Positions 17,820 to 27,518 of a DNA stretch of 64,000 nt are shown here, in pieces. Source of the stretch: an uncultured Acetatifactor sp. (GTDB lineage Bacteria > Bacillota > Clostridia > Lachnospirales > Lachnospiraceae); NCBI GenBank assembly GCA_947581865.1, contig CANPWA010000008.1, positions 1 to 64,000 on the forward strand, in the 5' to 3' direction. The stretch's first letter is position 1. Each line of letters begins with the position of its first letter. Under the pieces are notes generated by a model. That model saw nothing but the letters and a program-made list of their open reading frames with translations, did not search any database and was not told the origin of the DNA. A program made the translations under genes and the position numbers.

Positions 17820-19895
17820 TTAAAAAACTGCCTCTTTTGCTTTATTTTGAATATAACCACAGTTTTCGTCCATGCAGACACATTTACTGCCCTTTTCCAG
17901 CATCAGGCCGCCACACCGGGGGCACCGCTCTTTGACCGGCTTATTCCACACCATAAAGTCGCATTCCGGATTGCCCGCGCAGCCATAATAGACTCTTCCC
18001 TTCCTGGTCTTCTTGAGCACCAGATCCCTGCCGCACCGGGGACACTGCACGCCGATCTTTTCAAAATAGGGTTTCGTATTGCGGCACTCCGGGAAACCGG
18101 GGCATGCCAGGAAACGTCCGTGGGGACCATATTTGATCACCATATTGCGGCCGCAGAGTTCACAGATCTCCTCCGAGACCTCATCGGCGATGGTCACTTC
18201 CGGCAGCTCCTTCTCCGCCTGTTTTACCGCCTCATCCAGATCGGGATAAAAGTTGGCGACGATGGTCTTCCACTTTACGCTTCCCTCCTCCACACCGTCC
18301 AGCAGCGCTTCCATGTTGGCAGTAAAGTTCACGTCCACGATGGAGGGAAATGCCTCCTTCATCATTCTGTTGACCACTTCTCCCAGCTCCGTGACATAAA
18401 GATTCTTATTCTCTTTCGCCACATATCTGCGGGCAAGGATCGTGGTGATGGTGGGCGCATAAGTACTGGGACGTCCGATCCCCAGCTCCTCCAGGGCGCG
18501 CACCAGCGTCGCCTCCGTATAGTGCGCAGGGGGCTGGGTAAAATGCTGTTTCGCATCGAACTCCACAAATTTCAGCCTGCTGTCTTCTGTGAACGCATGG
18601 TTTAAGGTGTTCTCAGCCTCCTTGTCCTCCTCCTGCACATAGACGCTCATAAAACCGTCAAACACCAGCTTGGACGCCGCCAGCGTAAAGATATGTTCCC
18701 CCGCCCGGATCTTCACCGAGGTGGTCTCATACTTTGCCGCGCTCATACGGCTCGCCACAAACCGCTTCCAGATCAGCTGATACAGCCGGAAGAGATCCCT
18801 GGGAAGCTGCTCCTTGATAGCCGGGGGAATCCTTGCCGGGTCGGTGGGGCGGATCGCCTCGTGGGCATCCTGGATTTTGGCGCCTTTTTTCCCCGCGGCA
18901 ATATGTTCCGCCTGATATGCCTCCCCATAATTTCTGCCGATGAAATCCCTCGCCATCCCTTCCGCCTCTTCCGAGACCCGGGTGGAATCGGTACGCAGAT
19001 AGGTGATCAGACCGATCGTCCCCTCCCCCTCAATGTCCACGCCCTCATAGAGCTGCTGGGCAAGGCGCATGGTCTTCTGTGTGGAAAAGTTCAGGACCTT
19101 GCTCGCCTCCTGCTGTAACGTGGAGGTGGTAAAGGGCAGCGGCGCCTTCTTGACACGCTCGCCTTTCTTAATCTCACTCACACGATAGTCCGCATTCTCC
19201 AGCTCCTTCATGACAGCGTTTGTCTCTTCCCTGCTGTGGAGGCTCTGCTTTTTGTCCGTGCCGTAATATTTTGCGACAATGGGCTTCTTTTCCCCCTCCA
19301 CGGAAAGCACCGCGTCCAGGGACCAGTATTCCTCGGGAATGAAGGCATTGATCTCCTCTTCCCTGTCACAGATGATACGGAGCGCAACGGACTGCACACG
19401 CCCCGCGCTCAGCCCTCTTTTGATCTTTGCCCACAGAAGCGGTGAGATCCTATAACCTACCATGCGGTCCAGCACACGGCGCGCCTGCTGGGCATCCACC
19501 AGGTCCATATCGATCTGACGGGCATTCTTCAGGGACTCCTTCACCGCGTTCTTGGTGATCTCATTGAAAGTAATGCGGTATACTTTTTTATCCTCCAGCT
19601 TCAGGGCGTGATACAGATGCCATGAGATCGCCTCTCCCTCACGGTCAGGGTCGGTCGCAAGATAGATCTTATCCGCTTTCTTAACCTCCCTGCGCAGAGC
19701 GGCAAGCACCTCGCCCTTCCCCCGGATGGTAATATATTTGGGCTCATAGTCATTTTGAACATCGATGCCGAGCTGGCTCTTGGGCATATCCCTCACATGC
19801 CCGTTGCTCGCCATAACTTCATAATTTGCACCCAGAAATTTCTTGATGGTCTTCACCTTTGCCGGTGACTCAACGATAACAAGATATTTAGCCAT
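17820..19895 (-). CDS. topA: DNA topoisomerase I
   Basis: TopA is the type IA topoisomerase that relaxes negative supercoils. I start at the ATG at 19895 (MAKYLVIVESPAKVKTIKK), with GGGGGA six bases upstream, giving 691 residues. The Toprim domain (about 1-115, DPDREGEAISWHL), the catalytic Tyr in TYLRTDSTR and the LGIGRPSTYAPTI block are present. Three C-terminal C4 zinc-finger modules (CELCGRN, CPRCGRD, CPRCGGL) complete the protein. Its usual upstream neighbour dprA lies 21 kb away here. Confidence 0.97.
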   Translation of the reverse strand: MAKYLVIVESPAKVKTIKKFLGANYEVMASNGHVRDMPKSQLGIDVQNDYEPKYITIRGKGEVLAALRREVKKADKIYLATDPDREGEAISWHLYHALKLEDKKVYRITFNEITKNAVKESLKNARQIDMDLVDAQQARRVLDRMVGYRISPLLWAKIKRGLSAGRVQSVALRIICDREEEINAFIPEEYWSLDAVLSVEGEKKPIVAKYYGTDKKQSLHSREETNAVMKELENADYRVSEIKKGERVKKAPLPFTTSTLQQEASKVLNFSTQKTMRLAQQLYEGVDIEGEGTIGLITYLRTDSTRVSEEAEGMARDFIGRNYGEAYQAEHIAAGKKGAKIQDAHEAIRPTDPARIPPAIKEQLPRDLFRLYQLIWKRFVASRMSAAKYETTSVKIRAGEHIFTLAASKLVFDGFMSVYVQEEDKEAENTLNHAFTEDSRLKFVEFDAKQHFTQPPAHYTEATLVRALEELGIGRPSTYAPTITTILARRYVAKENKNLYVTELGEVVNRMMKEAFPSIVDVNFTANMEALLDGVEEGSVKWKTIVANFYPDLDEAVKQAEKELPEVTIADEVSEEICELCGRNMVIKYGPHGRFLACPGFPECRNTKPYFEKIGVQCPRCGRDLVLKKTRKGRVYYGCAGNPECDFMVWNKPVKERCPRCGGLMLEKGSKCVCMDENCGYIQNKAKEAVF

Positions 19896-19933
19896 TTCCA
19901 TTCCCCCATACAACTATATGTGAATCGTGAATC

Positions 19934-19962
19934 ACTATACACCAAAATTTTTCAAGGTGCAA
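19934..19962 (-). promoter_or_regulatory. SigA-type promoter of topA
   Basis: The minus strand has TTGCAC (19957-19962), a 17-base spacer, and TATAGT (19934-19939), 38 bp before the topA start. It lies just downstream of the pilus-operon terminator, so topA has its own transcription start. Confidence 0.75.
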
Positions 19963-20038
19963 GTTTTTTAAGAAATTTTTCATAAAGCTATTGTGCGCAG
20001 ATCAGGGCCGGATATGCTTAAAACCGGCGGATACGCCC

Positions 20039-20068
20039 AAAAAAGGCTGCACCCGGATGGGTGCAGCC
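20039..20068 (-). terminator. Intrinsic terminator of the type IV pilus operon
   Basis: GGCTGCACCC (20045-20054) pairs perfectly with GGGTGCAGCC (20059-20068) around a 4-base loop, and a run of six T on the minus strand follows. This is a textbook Rho-independent terminator ending the pilus operon 80 bp after its last gene. Confidence 0.9.
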
Positions 20069-20148
20069 CTCGTCAGAATCTCATGATCTTGTTTTGGTGG
20101 TCCCTGTCGGACTCATATGCCTTTTGCCGGGCTGTTCTCCTCTCATCA

Positions 20149-22260
20149 TCAATGCAGACGGATGTAGAACACACCGCGGCCGCCCATATTCGGCGTTATC
20201 TCACGGGCATAAGTCTCGTTCTTTACTTTTTCCATCACGATCTTATAGACAACATTCTTCTGCATTTCACCGCCGTTTTTACACTCGAAGTAAAAGCTGA
20301 AGTTATCGTCTCCGCTCTTGTCCTGCAGCTGGAACTGACGCCCCACCTGTTGCCACTGGCTATTGCTGCTGTCCCACTTGTAGCACCTGGTGTTGTTGAT
20401 AAGATCGTCAACGGCATCTCTTGCAGCGGTGGAACCGGTAACATTCACACAGCGGAATTTGATCCACTGATGGGCATCCGTATAGCTCAACTCCACAGGA
20501 TTGTTGAAAGTACCCAGACCCGTGCTTCCCTCCTTCGCATAGGGAGAAGCGCTGTGACCGCCCGTCGCATCCTCATAACTCTCAAACTTCAGCGAGAAAG
20601 CATACAGCTGAACCGAATAGATATACTGGGGATCCACATCAGGGATGGGAGTGCTGGTACCGCCGGGGTACGCCGACTCGGGATAATATGCCTGCTGGTT
20701 ATTTCCCTTATTGTATTTGAAGCTGTAGAGGATCTCGATCGTATAATCCTTCATAAACTTCATATTCTGGAAGTCATTGGCGTTGAACTTAAAGTGCTGG
20801 GGATCATTTCCCTGATCCGTCATGCGGATCCACTGGGGATAGTTGGGCGATGTATGAACATCTGCCGGATCCGCATCCGTGGATTTATAACGGAAGTAAA
20901 TATTTCCCTGGAAACCACCGTTATAGGCGTCGTCCCCGGAAGGAGTCTCCCCGGGATGGTTGCGCTTCCATTCTTCCTCAACCAGTTTGGAATGATTGAG
21001 ATTTACATCCACATATCCCTCAGTACCACGCCGCAGCTGCCCGGACACACTCAGCCCTTCGCCGGAGGCGACCAGATCCCGGTGATCCACCACGCTGCCA
21101 TATACGCTGCTGGTCTTGTTAATCCCGTTGGGATGCTGTGCCGTGGCAACAACCTCCAATGTCATACCGTTGGAAATATTCTGTTTCAGTTTGAACCACA
21201 CTTCATTGCTGCTGTCTCCGGGAGGATCGATGATCTGGGCATAATCGCTGCCGCTTCCGGAACCGCCGACAATATTAAAGGTCCATTTTAACGTATTGGG
21301 ATCCACATAATCCGTGTCATACAGAGCTCCGGGCACCTTCGCAAGATTTGTTCCGTTCGGAGTTGCGCTGATACTGTAAACGGCATCCTGAGCCAGCGCA
21401 GAGCCCTCCCGCAGAACGAAACTCGTCCAGTCGAAGCCAAGCACACGCCTGATATTGATATCCACACGCTTTCTGTCCAGGGGAGCTCCGGAGGCGCCGG
21501 TGGCGTCTGTCTCTACGATAAGGGGCAGCACACCGTCACTTCCGCCGGTCTCCGTAGGTCCGATCTGAAGCGTGATCGTGGTCGGAGTCACAGAAAAAGA
21601 TGCGTCCGGTGAAGGATCATGGGTCGTATCAAAATAGCAGTGCCAGTTCTTGTTGGCAGAACCGGCGACGGAAACCTCCAGAGGATACGTCTGGTTGGGC
21701 TCCAGTGTTACCTTATCCATGACAAGGATCAGCGCCGTCAGCTCCAGAGGGGTGCCGGCATCGGGATTATTCCTGGAAGTGATATTGTATGCCGTGGAGA
21801 ATCTTCTTCCCTGGTTTTCCATCGTGAAAGCCAGCTGGACCGTTCTCGCAGTAGGAAATGCGGAGGCATCCACATCAAACGAAGCCATATGCTCTGCGAT
21901 CAGCTCATTCGCCGCAACCACATTGGAGGGGTTGTTCGTTTCGTACTGAGTATAACGCAGTGTCTGTGCCGACGGATCGTATGTGATCTCATAGGTATAA
22001 TCCACGTTGGCGATCTTGAGCACATTTCCGCTGAATTCCACCGTGTCCGTCGCGTCAATGATGAGCGCTTCGATGGCATTGGCAGTGAACTGTGCCTCCT
22101 GCTGCATGGCAGTCTCCACAGTGCCGCTCTTGTAGGAATTCGTGGCAACCACCATGGCGCCTCCTACGGTGGCAGAGATGATCGCCAGGATCGCCACTGC
22201 ACAGACCAGCTCGATCAGCGTCAGACCTCTACTGTCTCCTCGCATTTTCCTTTTAAACAT
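20149..22260 (-). CDS. Very large type IV pilin-like protein, GspJ/PilW-like N-terminus
   Basis: A class III signal (MFKRKMRGDSRG cleaved before LTLIELVCAVAILA, with Glu at mature position 5) starts a 703-residue protein. The hydrophobic helix covers about 13-36, and a GspJ/PilW-like segment follows to about residue 160. The remaining roughly 540 residues are a beta-rich, Gly/Asp/Thr-rich region that I do not recognise; parts look like tandem Ig-like or jelly-roll modules, and Cys is scarce. It is the last gene of the operon, 13 bp after the GspH-like gene. A pilus-tip adhesin is a reasonable inference, not shown. Confidence 0.8.
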   Translation of the reverse strand: MFKRKMRGDSRGLTLIELVCAVAILAIISATVGGAMVVATNSYKSGTVETAMQQEAQFTANAIEALIIDATDTVEFSGNVLKIANVDYTYEITYDPSAQTLRYTQYETNNPSNVVAANELIAEHMASFDVDASAFPTARTVQLAFTMENQGRRFSTAYNITSRNNPDAGTPLELTALILVMDKVTLEPNQTYPLEVSVAGSANKNWHCYFDTTHDPSPDASFSVTPTTITLQIGPTETGGSDGVLPLIVETDATGASGAPLDRKRVDINIRRVLGFDWTSFVLREGSALAQDAVYSISATPNGTNLAKVPGALYDTDYVDPNTLKWTFNIVGGSGSGSDYAQIIDPPGDSSNEVWFKLKQNISNGMTLEVVATAQHPNGINKTSSVYGSVVDHRDLVASGEGLSVSGQLRRGTEGYVDVNLNHSKLVEEEWKRNHPGETPSGDDAYNGGFQGNIYFRYKSTDADPADVHTSPNYPQWIRMTDQGNDPQHFKFNANDFQNMKFMKDYTIEILYSFKYNKGNNQQAYYPESAYPGGTSTPIPDVDPQYIYSVQLYAFSLKFESYEDATGGHSASPYAKEGSTGLGTFNNPVELSYTDAHQWIKFRCVNVTGSTAARDAVDDLINNTRCYKWDSSNSQWQQVGRQFQLQDKSGDDNFSFYFECKNGGEMQKNVVYKIVMEKVKNETYAREITPNMGGRGVFYIRLH

Positions 22261-22273
22261 TTTCTTTCCTCCC

Positions 22274-22792
22274 TTAATCTATATACACCTTACCGGTTAT
22301 TGGTACCAAATTCACCGTAAATTCTCTTCCGCCGCGGGTCACAATGATCTGCGTACAGTATCCTCCGCCGTCCAGAGGCTTGAATGCCCCGCTGCTTCTG
22401 TCAAAGGACAGCTTTAAGGGCAGATCATGCAGATCCGGTGCGCTGCCGACAAGATACTGGACCTTTACCTTCGATGCCCCGATCTCCACCTTGGATGTGC
22501 AGGGAACACTGTTGGTGTCAATGACTGCGTCCGTGTTGGATACCCACTCTTCCAGATACACTTTTCCGCCTTCCTCGACCAGCATATAAACCGCCCCTAC
22601 TTTACCCATGGCAGTCGTGCGATGCCGCTCCAGCGAATACACGATCTTCTGGGCACACTGCTGCGCCGGTTTCCCGGTCATGGCATTGATGCCCCAAATT
22701 CCTATTCCGCCCAGCAAAGCTATGATCGCGATGACGATCATCAGCTCTACCAGCGAGACTCCTCTGTTGTCCTGTCTCATACGCTCACCCAC
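22274..22792 (-). CDS. GspH/FimT-like minor pilin
   Basis: This is a 172-residue prepilin with the class III signal NRGVSLVELMIVIAII (Glu5 present) and a C-terminal strand region ending ITGKVYID. GspH/FimT-type minor pilins help start pilus assembly. The reading frame begins at a GTG directly after the upstream stop (TAAGTG); the ATG four codons later (MRQDNRG) is an alternative start. It is third of the four minor pilin genes in a row. Confidence 0.78.
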   Translation of the reverse strand: MGERMRQDNRGVSLVELMIVIAIIALLGGIGIWGINAMTGKPAQQCAQKIVYSLERHRTTAMGKVGAVYMLVEEGGKVYLEEWVSNTDAVIDTNSVPCTSKVEIGASKVKVQYLVGSAPDLHDLPLKLSFDRSSGAFKPLDGGGYCTQIIVTRGGREFTVNLVPITGKVYID

Positions 22793-23515
22793 TTATTCCT
22801 TTTTCCAATTCGCATACCGGACACTTCCTGACACATCCGCTTCGGTCTTGCGGGACGCATCCTGCTGGCTGACCCCTGCAGGCAGGGAAACCACTGACCC
22901 CTCCGCGCTCCAGTCAATTCCGGGTGCATACACATCCATATCCGTAGAAATGATCGTTGTCAGCTTTGTCGTCGGGTTGATATATGTCATCTGCAGTCCT
23001 CTGATCCGCACATATCCCTCGTCAGGGTGAAGCTCCAGCACCTCCGCGGAACTGAAAGCCCCGTCATGATTGGCATCATAGGCATCGTTTATCGCAAGGG
23101 TGTAATCGGAACCTCCCGTGCAGTAACTGCTCAGCAAAGGCACCCAGCTGTTGCCGTGGGCAAGCAGATCGGCATCCCACTCCTCCTGCACCTTGGCCAC
23201 AAACACATTGTTGTACTCCAGCTGGCGCAGTTCCTTGGTCTGAAGGGAGACAAACCTCATAGTGATATCATTATACGCCTCCACAGCGGCATTTGATGTG
23301 TCGATCATCAGATTTGCCCGGATCTCCTCCAACGCCTCTTCGCCTGTATAAAAATTCTTCTTATTCTGATAGTCCGCCTGCTTGATCTGGAAATTCATGC
23401 CGGAAATATACAAGAGCGTCGTCGCCAGGATGGTGAGAAAGCCCACCACCAAAACCACTGTCAACAGAGCAGAGCCGCGGTCATTCATTTTGCTGCCAAA
23501 TAGCTTTCTCAACAT
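22793..23515 (-). CDS. PilX/GspK-like minor pilin lacking Glu5
   Basis: The 240-residue protein begins MLRKLFGSKMNDRGSALL (ATG at 23515, with GAGG six bases upstream), with a hydrophobic helix VVLVVGFLTILATTLLYI. The cleavage-site Gly is present but mature position 5 is not Glu. That is typical of GspK/PilX-like initiating subunits at the pilus tip. The body is a mixed alpha/beta region with no motif I recognise. It follows the 464-codon minor pilin frame and precedes the GspH-like gene. Confidence 0.72.
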   Translation of the reverse strand: MLRKLFGSKMNDRGSALLTVVLVVGFLTILATTLLYISGMNFQIKQADYQNKKNFYTGEEALEEIRANLMIDTSNAAVEAYNDITMRFVSLQTKELRQLEYNNVFVAKVQEEWDADLLAHGNSWVPLLSSYCTGGSDYTLAINDAYDANHDGAFSSAEVLELHPDEGYVRIRGLQMTYINPTTKLTTIISTDMDVYAPGIDWSAEGSVVSLPAGVSQQDASRKTEADVSGSVRYANWKKE

Positions 23516-23526
23516 CTCACACCTCA

Positions 23527-24903
23527 CTACTCGTTCATGGTTCCGATAAAGGTCGCCACCTCATCCGTGGTTCCGGCTTCATACACATGAATCTCTACAT
23601 CATAAAGCAATGTCACTCTGTCCACAACACTGTTCCTCACCGTCTCACCGGAACTGAAACCGCTGATCGTGGGCGGTGCGATCGCAGAGCCAAGGGGCGC
23701 CAGGTTTTCGTACAGATTGGATTTTAAATCCACCGAACCGCCTGTCACCAGATTGTTGACGCGTACATTGTATCCCACTTCACCGAGATTTAACTGTGCG
23801 TCCGTCAGCCCGGTGGCGAGCTGTTTTGCCACCACGAACTGTAAAGCCTCATAGCCGCTCTCCTCAGGGTCTGCCACCCCGGAAGGATTATAAAGATTGG
23901 TCAGACTGCCATTGAGATTGATCTCATCCCTTGCGCTGGCTCCAAAGAGCGACGCGGAGGGATAGATCGGAAAATAATACAGATAAATGTGATTCAGTTT
24001 GCTCTTTCTGCCGTCCACTTCCACACCACCGATGGTAGCCGAATTATCATAAAAAGTCTTTGTCGTCGCCCCGGTGACGGGATCCATTGCCTGTTCCAGC
24101 TTCATCACCGTCTCGTCAAATGTTTTGCTGCCCGTACCCGTGGAACCCGTAGAGGTGATATAACTGTAGGAAACCGTTGCCTTACAGGTATATGTGATCT
24201 TCACTTCCACCTTCTGGGCAGATCCGGTATCGCTGACATCCACATCGATCACACGCTTAAAATCCTGAAAAGACACGGAATCGATCGTATGACTGGTCGC
24301 ATTGGAATGATAGGAGGAGAAATTCGTGTCCACCTCATTCTCCGCCTTCAGCTGTAACGCGGCAAGGGCATCATACCCCTCGCTCTCCTCCAGACAGATC
24401 AGGGCATCGGCGTACTGGCTGATGTCATCCACGCTCAGCACATCCGGCACACCGGCAGTGCGGGGAGTCACCAAAATATCCACGTCATAGAACTGCCCCT
24501 CGGAAGTGGCATTGGATACACGGAACCGATAGGAATCCGCATCATCCTTCAGCGTGCCGTCCGGATGCAGCGGGTATTGCTCCGTACCGCCGTACACCGC
24601 GGCAGCGCTCATCGTTGTGGTATGCGTTCCGTCCGAGCTTGCCACAGTGCCCTTAAAGGAATTGGACAAAAACTGTTTGCAGAGCTGCTCCACATTGTAA
24701 GCTTTAAAGGTCTCCATCGTGGCCTCCGCCACGGATGTCGCCCTCTGCCGCCCTCTGGAACGCAGGTTCGTACCTGCCGTAGATGCGAAGATACGCAGGG
24801 TAGGCGCAACCACCACAGAGAGGATCGCAACCGCCACGATCACTTCGACCAAAGTCATACCCTTATGATTCAGTTTCTTTCTCTTCCAAAATATCTTTCC
24901 CAT
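23527..24903 (-). CDS. GspI/PilV-like minor pilin with a large C-terminal region
   Basis: This prepilin carries the class III signal NHKGMTLVEVIVAVAILSVV (Glu5 present) and about 458 residues. I use the ATG at 24903 (MGKIFWKRKKLNHKG); a TTG six codons upstream is possible. The N-terminal pilin segment (to about 90) is followed by a long Thr/Ser/Asp-rich region without a family I recognise. The size is unusual for a minor pilin, which usually has 120-200 residues. It lies 45 bp downstream of pilO. Confidence 0.75.
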   Translation of the reverse strand: MGKIFWKRKKLNHKGMTLVEVIVAVAILSVVVAPTLRIFASTAGTNLRSRGRQRATSVAEATMETFKAYNVEQLCKQFLSNSFKGTVASSDGTHTTTMSAAAVYGGTEQYPLHPDGTLKDDADSYRFRVSNATSEGQFYDVDILVTPRTAGVPDVLSVDDISQYADALICLEESEGYDALAALQLKAENEVDTNFSSYHSNATSHTIDSVSFQDFKRVIDVDVSDTGSAQKVEVKITYTCKATVSYSYITSTGSTGTGSKTFDETVMKLEQAMDPVTGATTKTFYDNSATIGGVEVDGRKSKLNHIYLYYFPIYPSASLFGASARDEINLNGSLTNLYNPSGVADPEESGYEALQFVVAKQLATGLTDAQLNLGEVGYNVRVNNLVTGGSVDLKSNLYENLAPLGSAIAPPTISGFSSGETVRNSVVDRVTLLYDVEIHVYEAGTTDEVATFIGTMNE

Positions 24904-24947
24904 CTTCCTCTGGTCTCCCAACCGAATTCAACCAATCCAAACCGATT

Positions 24948-25679
24948 TTATTCAGCAGCCTCTCCGCCCTCGGCAACGGCTGTGTCCGCAGCCTCTCCGT
25001 CGGAACTGTAAGGCAGTGCGCCGAACAGGTCGGTTGCTCCGCCGAAGTATACAGGCATCTCAGGCGCCGTATACTCCTTGCCCATTCCGTTTATGCTATA
25101 GAAACATACATCGATCGTACCCTGAACGAAATTGTTTGTCTCGCTCTCTTTGCGGTATGCAATGGAACTGATACCGATCCGGTAAGGGCTGTCATACACC
25201 TTCTCGACAGCGCTCTTTAAATTGCCGTAAGTTGTCTGATTGCTGTAAGTGGCTTTCCTCTCCACAAAATCGATGGGCTGGTCCAGTCCCTCGATATTTG
25301 CTCCCTTTACGGTCTCCTCGGGAATGTTGAGAAGCACCTTGGGGCTTTCCACATTGATCTTGTCAAAATTCATAAGGGCAACCGCAGACATGTCCCGCGC
25401 CATCATGATCACGTCTTCTTCTCTGGCATCCCCGGGATAATCCTCCGTGCGCTCTTCGATATCCGCCACCATCTCTTTCACCTTTGTGCGGTAAACTTCC
25501 ATATTATCATAGTATTCCTTCATGCTGTCCACTTCCGTCTTGAGCGCCGCATTGCTGGTCTTTAACGCTGCCGTGGCATCGTTATACTTGGTAAACACCA
25601 GCATATAGATCAAGAGGCAGACCACCACGCCGATCAGAAGAACCACTGAAAACACCTGCTGTTTTGTCACATTTTTCAT
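24948..25679 (-). CDS. pilO: Type IV pilus inner-membrane protein PilO-like
   Basis: The 243-residue protein has one N-terminal helix (about 9-29, VFSVVLLIGVVVCLLIYML), a coiled coil (about 33-75) and a ferredoxin-like C-terminal region, the architecture of PilO. PilO pairs with PilN to link the pilus motor to the membrane. It follows the pilM-pilN fusion by 15 bp. Sequence similarity is weak across this family, so topology and position carry the call. The Ala/Glu/Gly-rich last 25 residues look variable. Confidence 0.8.
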   Translation of the reverse strand: MKNVTKQQVFSVVLLIGVVVCLLIYMLVFTKYNDATAALKTSNAALKTEVDSMKEYYDNMEVYRTKVKEMVADIEERTEDYPGDAREEDVIMMARDMSAVALMNFDKINVESPKVLLNIPEETVKGANIEGLDQPIDFVERKATYSNQTTYGNLKSAVEKVYDSPYRIGISSIAYRKESETNNFVQGTIDVCFYSINGMGKEYTAPEMPVYFGGATDLFGALPYSSDGEAADTAVAEGGEAAE

Positions 25680-25694
25680 TGTCTCAACCTCCGC

Positions 25695-27377
25695 TTATTT
25701 CTGCTGTGCCGCGCTGTCGGTATCCGTGATGATCGGATAATAGAAACAGTTCACCGTCAAGTTTACATAGGTATCTTTTGCGACAAGCTCCTCAACCTCG
25801 TCATCATCCGAGGAGGTGTTCTGCCCGTCCTCGTCCGAGTCGTTCTTCTTTTCTTTCTCCTCCATGGTCTCCATGGTCACCATCATAACGCTTTCAAACT
25901 CTCTCAGGGTGCTGACAACCTTTGCGGCAGTCGCCTTATCAGCCACATCCATATTGATGACACACTGTTCATCATCGGAAGTAAACTCCTCGATCACCAC
26001 ATCATAGGGAAGCTTGGTCTCCAGCTCGCCCAAAAACACCAGCAGATTGTCATTGGCATGCTCCGACAGCCGGGTGCCCAGCACCACCTGATCATATAAC
26101 GCCTGAGTTGCAGTGAACTCATTGTATGCGTCCATCCCTTCCTGATAGGTAGCCTGAAGCTCCTTGAGCCGTTCCTCCTCCTTCTTTGCCTCCATATAGG
26201 GCAGGATGGACATCACAACCATTACGACTGCCACCACTGCGGCAAGAACGCCCACCAGAACGGACATCGCGGTGTAATTGACCTCCATGGTCAGTTTGCC
26301 CTTGCTATCCTCATGGAGGAATCCGTCTCCGGCAAACCCTGCGCCGATGCAGGAAGAATAAGCGTCAACCTTCTGCTTGACATCCGAATCCGCCATCTGA
26401 ATATCCTGGAACATCCCCGCCTTACGGCAGACAATGCCCAATGCGGCTCCCAGGATCTCAGGCACACCGATGAACTGCGCGCCCAGACCGACGATGGAAA
26501 CATTCTCGATCTCCATGCCGTCAAAGTGGGAGTTGAAATAATCGAACACTCTCATGATACCGCTGAGCAGAGGATTCAGAGCCTCCGTCACGGCTGCTCT
26601 CGCATCCGGGCGTCCGGCTTCCTTCACATTGGTAACGGGCTCACTGGTACAGTTCTGACGGGTGATCAGACGCCAGACACCCAGGGTATCCCCCGCCGCA
26701 AAACTGGGCTGGGTAGCGACCTCGTTCATGGCATCGCCCACACCGTAATTGATGCTTCTCTGGAGCATCAGTACGCCGTCCTTCATCACGCTGATGATGG
26801 AGTACTTTTCCTCCATCTTGATGATCGCCTGACAGCCGGAAGCGCTCTGCTTTCTCGCCGCCTCGATGATACTCGCGCCGCTGCAGCATACATTGACGAT
26901 ATCCAGATCGCAGGCGGAAGCCAGTCTCTTGTAGGCATCCAGCATGTTCTTCTCCGCCGCGAAGATCAGCACTCTGTGCTTGCCCATGTCGGGACCTTCC
27001 GCGATCGTCTGGACCAGAGACTGGGTCACCTCATACTCTGCAAGGCTTACAGGGAAATATTCATTTAAGTTTGCCTGGATCACGGAGGCTAACTGAGACT
27101 CCTTGACGCCGGGCACAGTGACCTCACGGTTGATGATCTTGGCGGAAGCCACCGTGAAAATGACTTTCTTGGTCTTGATACCGTTGCGGGCAATGGTCTC
27201 CTTAATGGCATAAGCCAGATCCTTCATCCTTCCCTCCGTAATGTAACCGTCGTTCACGGAACCGGCGGGAGTGATTGCCTCCTGGCACTGATAAATCTTA
27301 GGATTTTTCACCTTGTAGTCCATCTCGCACAGCTTGATAACGGAATGCCCAAGCTCGATTGTCAGTATTTTTGCCAT
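25695..27377 (-). CDS. Fused PilM-PilN type IV pilus assembly protein
   Basis: Two usually separate proteins are joined in 560 residues. Residues 1 to about 350 are PilM, an actin/FtsA-like ATPase fold (MAKILTIELGHSVIKLCEM opening, SIVGLGAQFIGVPEI near the end). A transmembrane helix follows at about 378-402 (MSVLVGVLAAVVAVVMVVM), then a PilN-like coiled coil and ferredoxin-fold region ending in an acidic Glu/Lys/Asp tract and a short strand. The PilM moiety would be cytoplasmic and tethered directly to PilN. AGGAGG precedes the ATG. Confidence 0.88.
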   Translation of the reverse strand: MAKILTIELGHSVIKLCEMDYKVKNPKIYQCQEAITPAGSVNDGYITEGRMKDLAYAIKETIARNGIKTKKVIFTVASAKIINREVTVPGVKESQLASVIQANLNEYFPVSLAEYEVTQSLVQTIAEGPDMGKHRVLIFAAEKNMLDAYKRLASACDLDIVNVCCSGASIIEAARKQSASGCQAIIKMEEKYSIISVMKDGVLMLQRSINYGVGDAMNEVATQPSFAAGDTLGVWRLITRQNCTSEPVTNVKEAGRPDARAAVTEALNPLLSGIMRVFDYFNSHFDGMEIENVSIVGLGAQFIGVPEILGAALGIVCRKAGMFQDIQMADSDVKQKVDAYSSCIGAGFAGDGFLHEDSKGKLTMEVNYTAMSVLVGVLAAVVAVVMVVMSILPYMEAKKEEERLKELQATYQEGMDAYNEFTATQALYDQVVLGTRLSEHANDNLLVFLGELETKLPYDVVIEEFTSDDEQCVINMDVADKATAAKVVSTLREFESVMMVTMETMEEKEKKNDSDEDGQNTSSDDDEVEELVAKDTYVNLTVNCFYYPIITDTDSAAQQK

Positions 27378-27425
27378 ATTTTATGTATCCTCCTCTATAT
27401 TTTCACGCTTCTCTATTGTCGATTT

Positions 27426-27483
27426 GCCCACGACAGCGATCCCCGGCTGTCCCGGGCAAAATAATATTCCAAAATAATATTCC
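27426..27483 (-). other. Leader hairpin and 13-bp direct repeat upstream of pilMN
   Basis: In the 141-bp gap before pilMN, GCCC and GACAGC pair with GCTGTC and GGGC around an 8-base loop, with a 2x2 internal loop (27426-27457). Next to it is a perfect 13-bp tandem repeat, AAAATAATATTCC (27458-27470 and 27471-27483). No T tract follows the hairpin. It may adjust translation of pilMN relative to the upstream pilin genes. Confidence 0.4.
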
Positions 27484-27518
27484 AATTTAACAGAATAAAA
27501 ACGAAAATTTTTCCCCTT

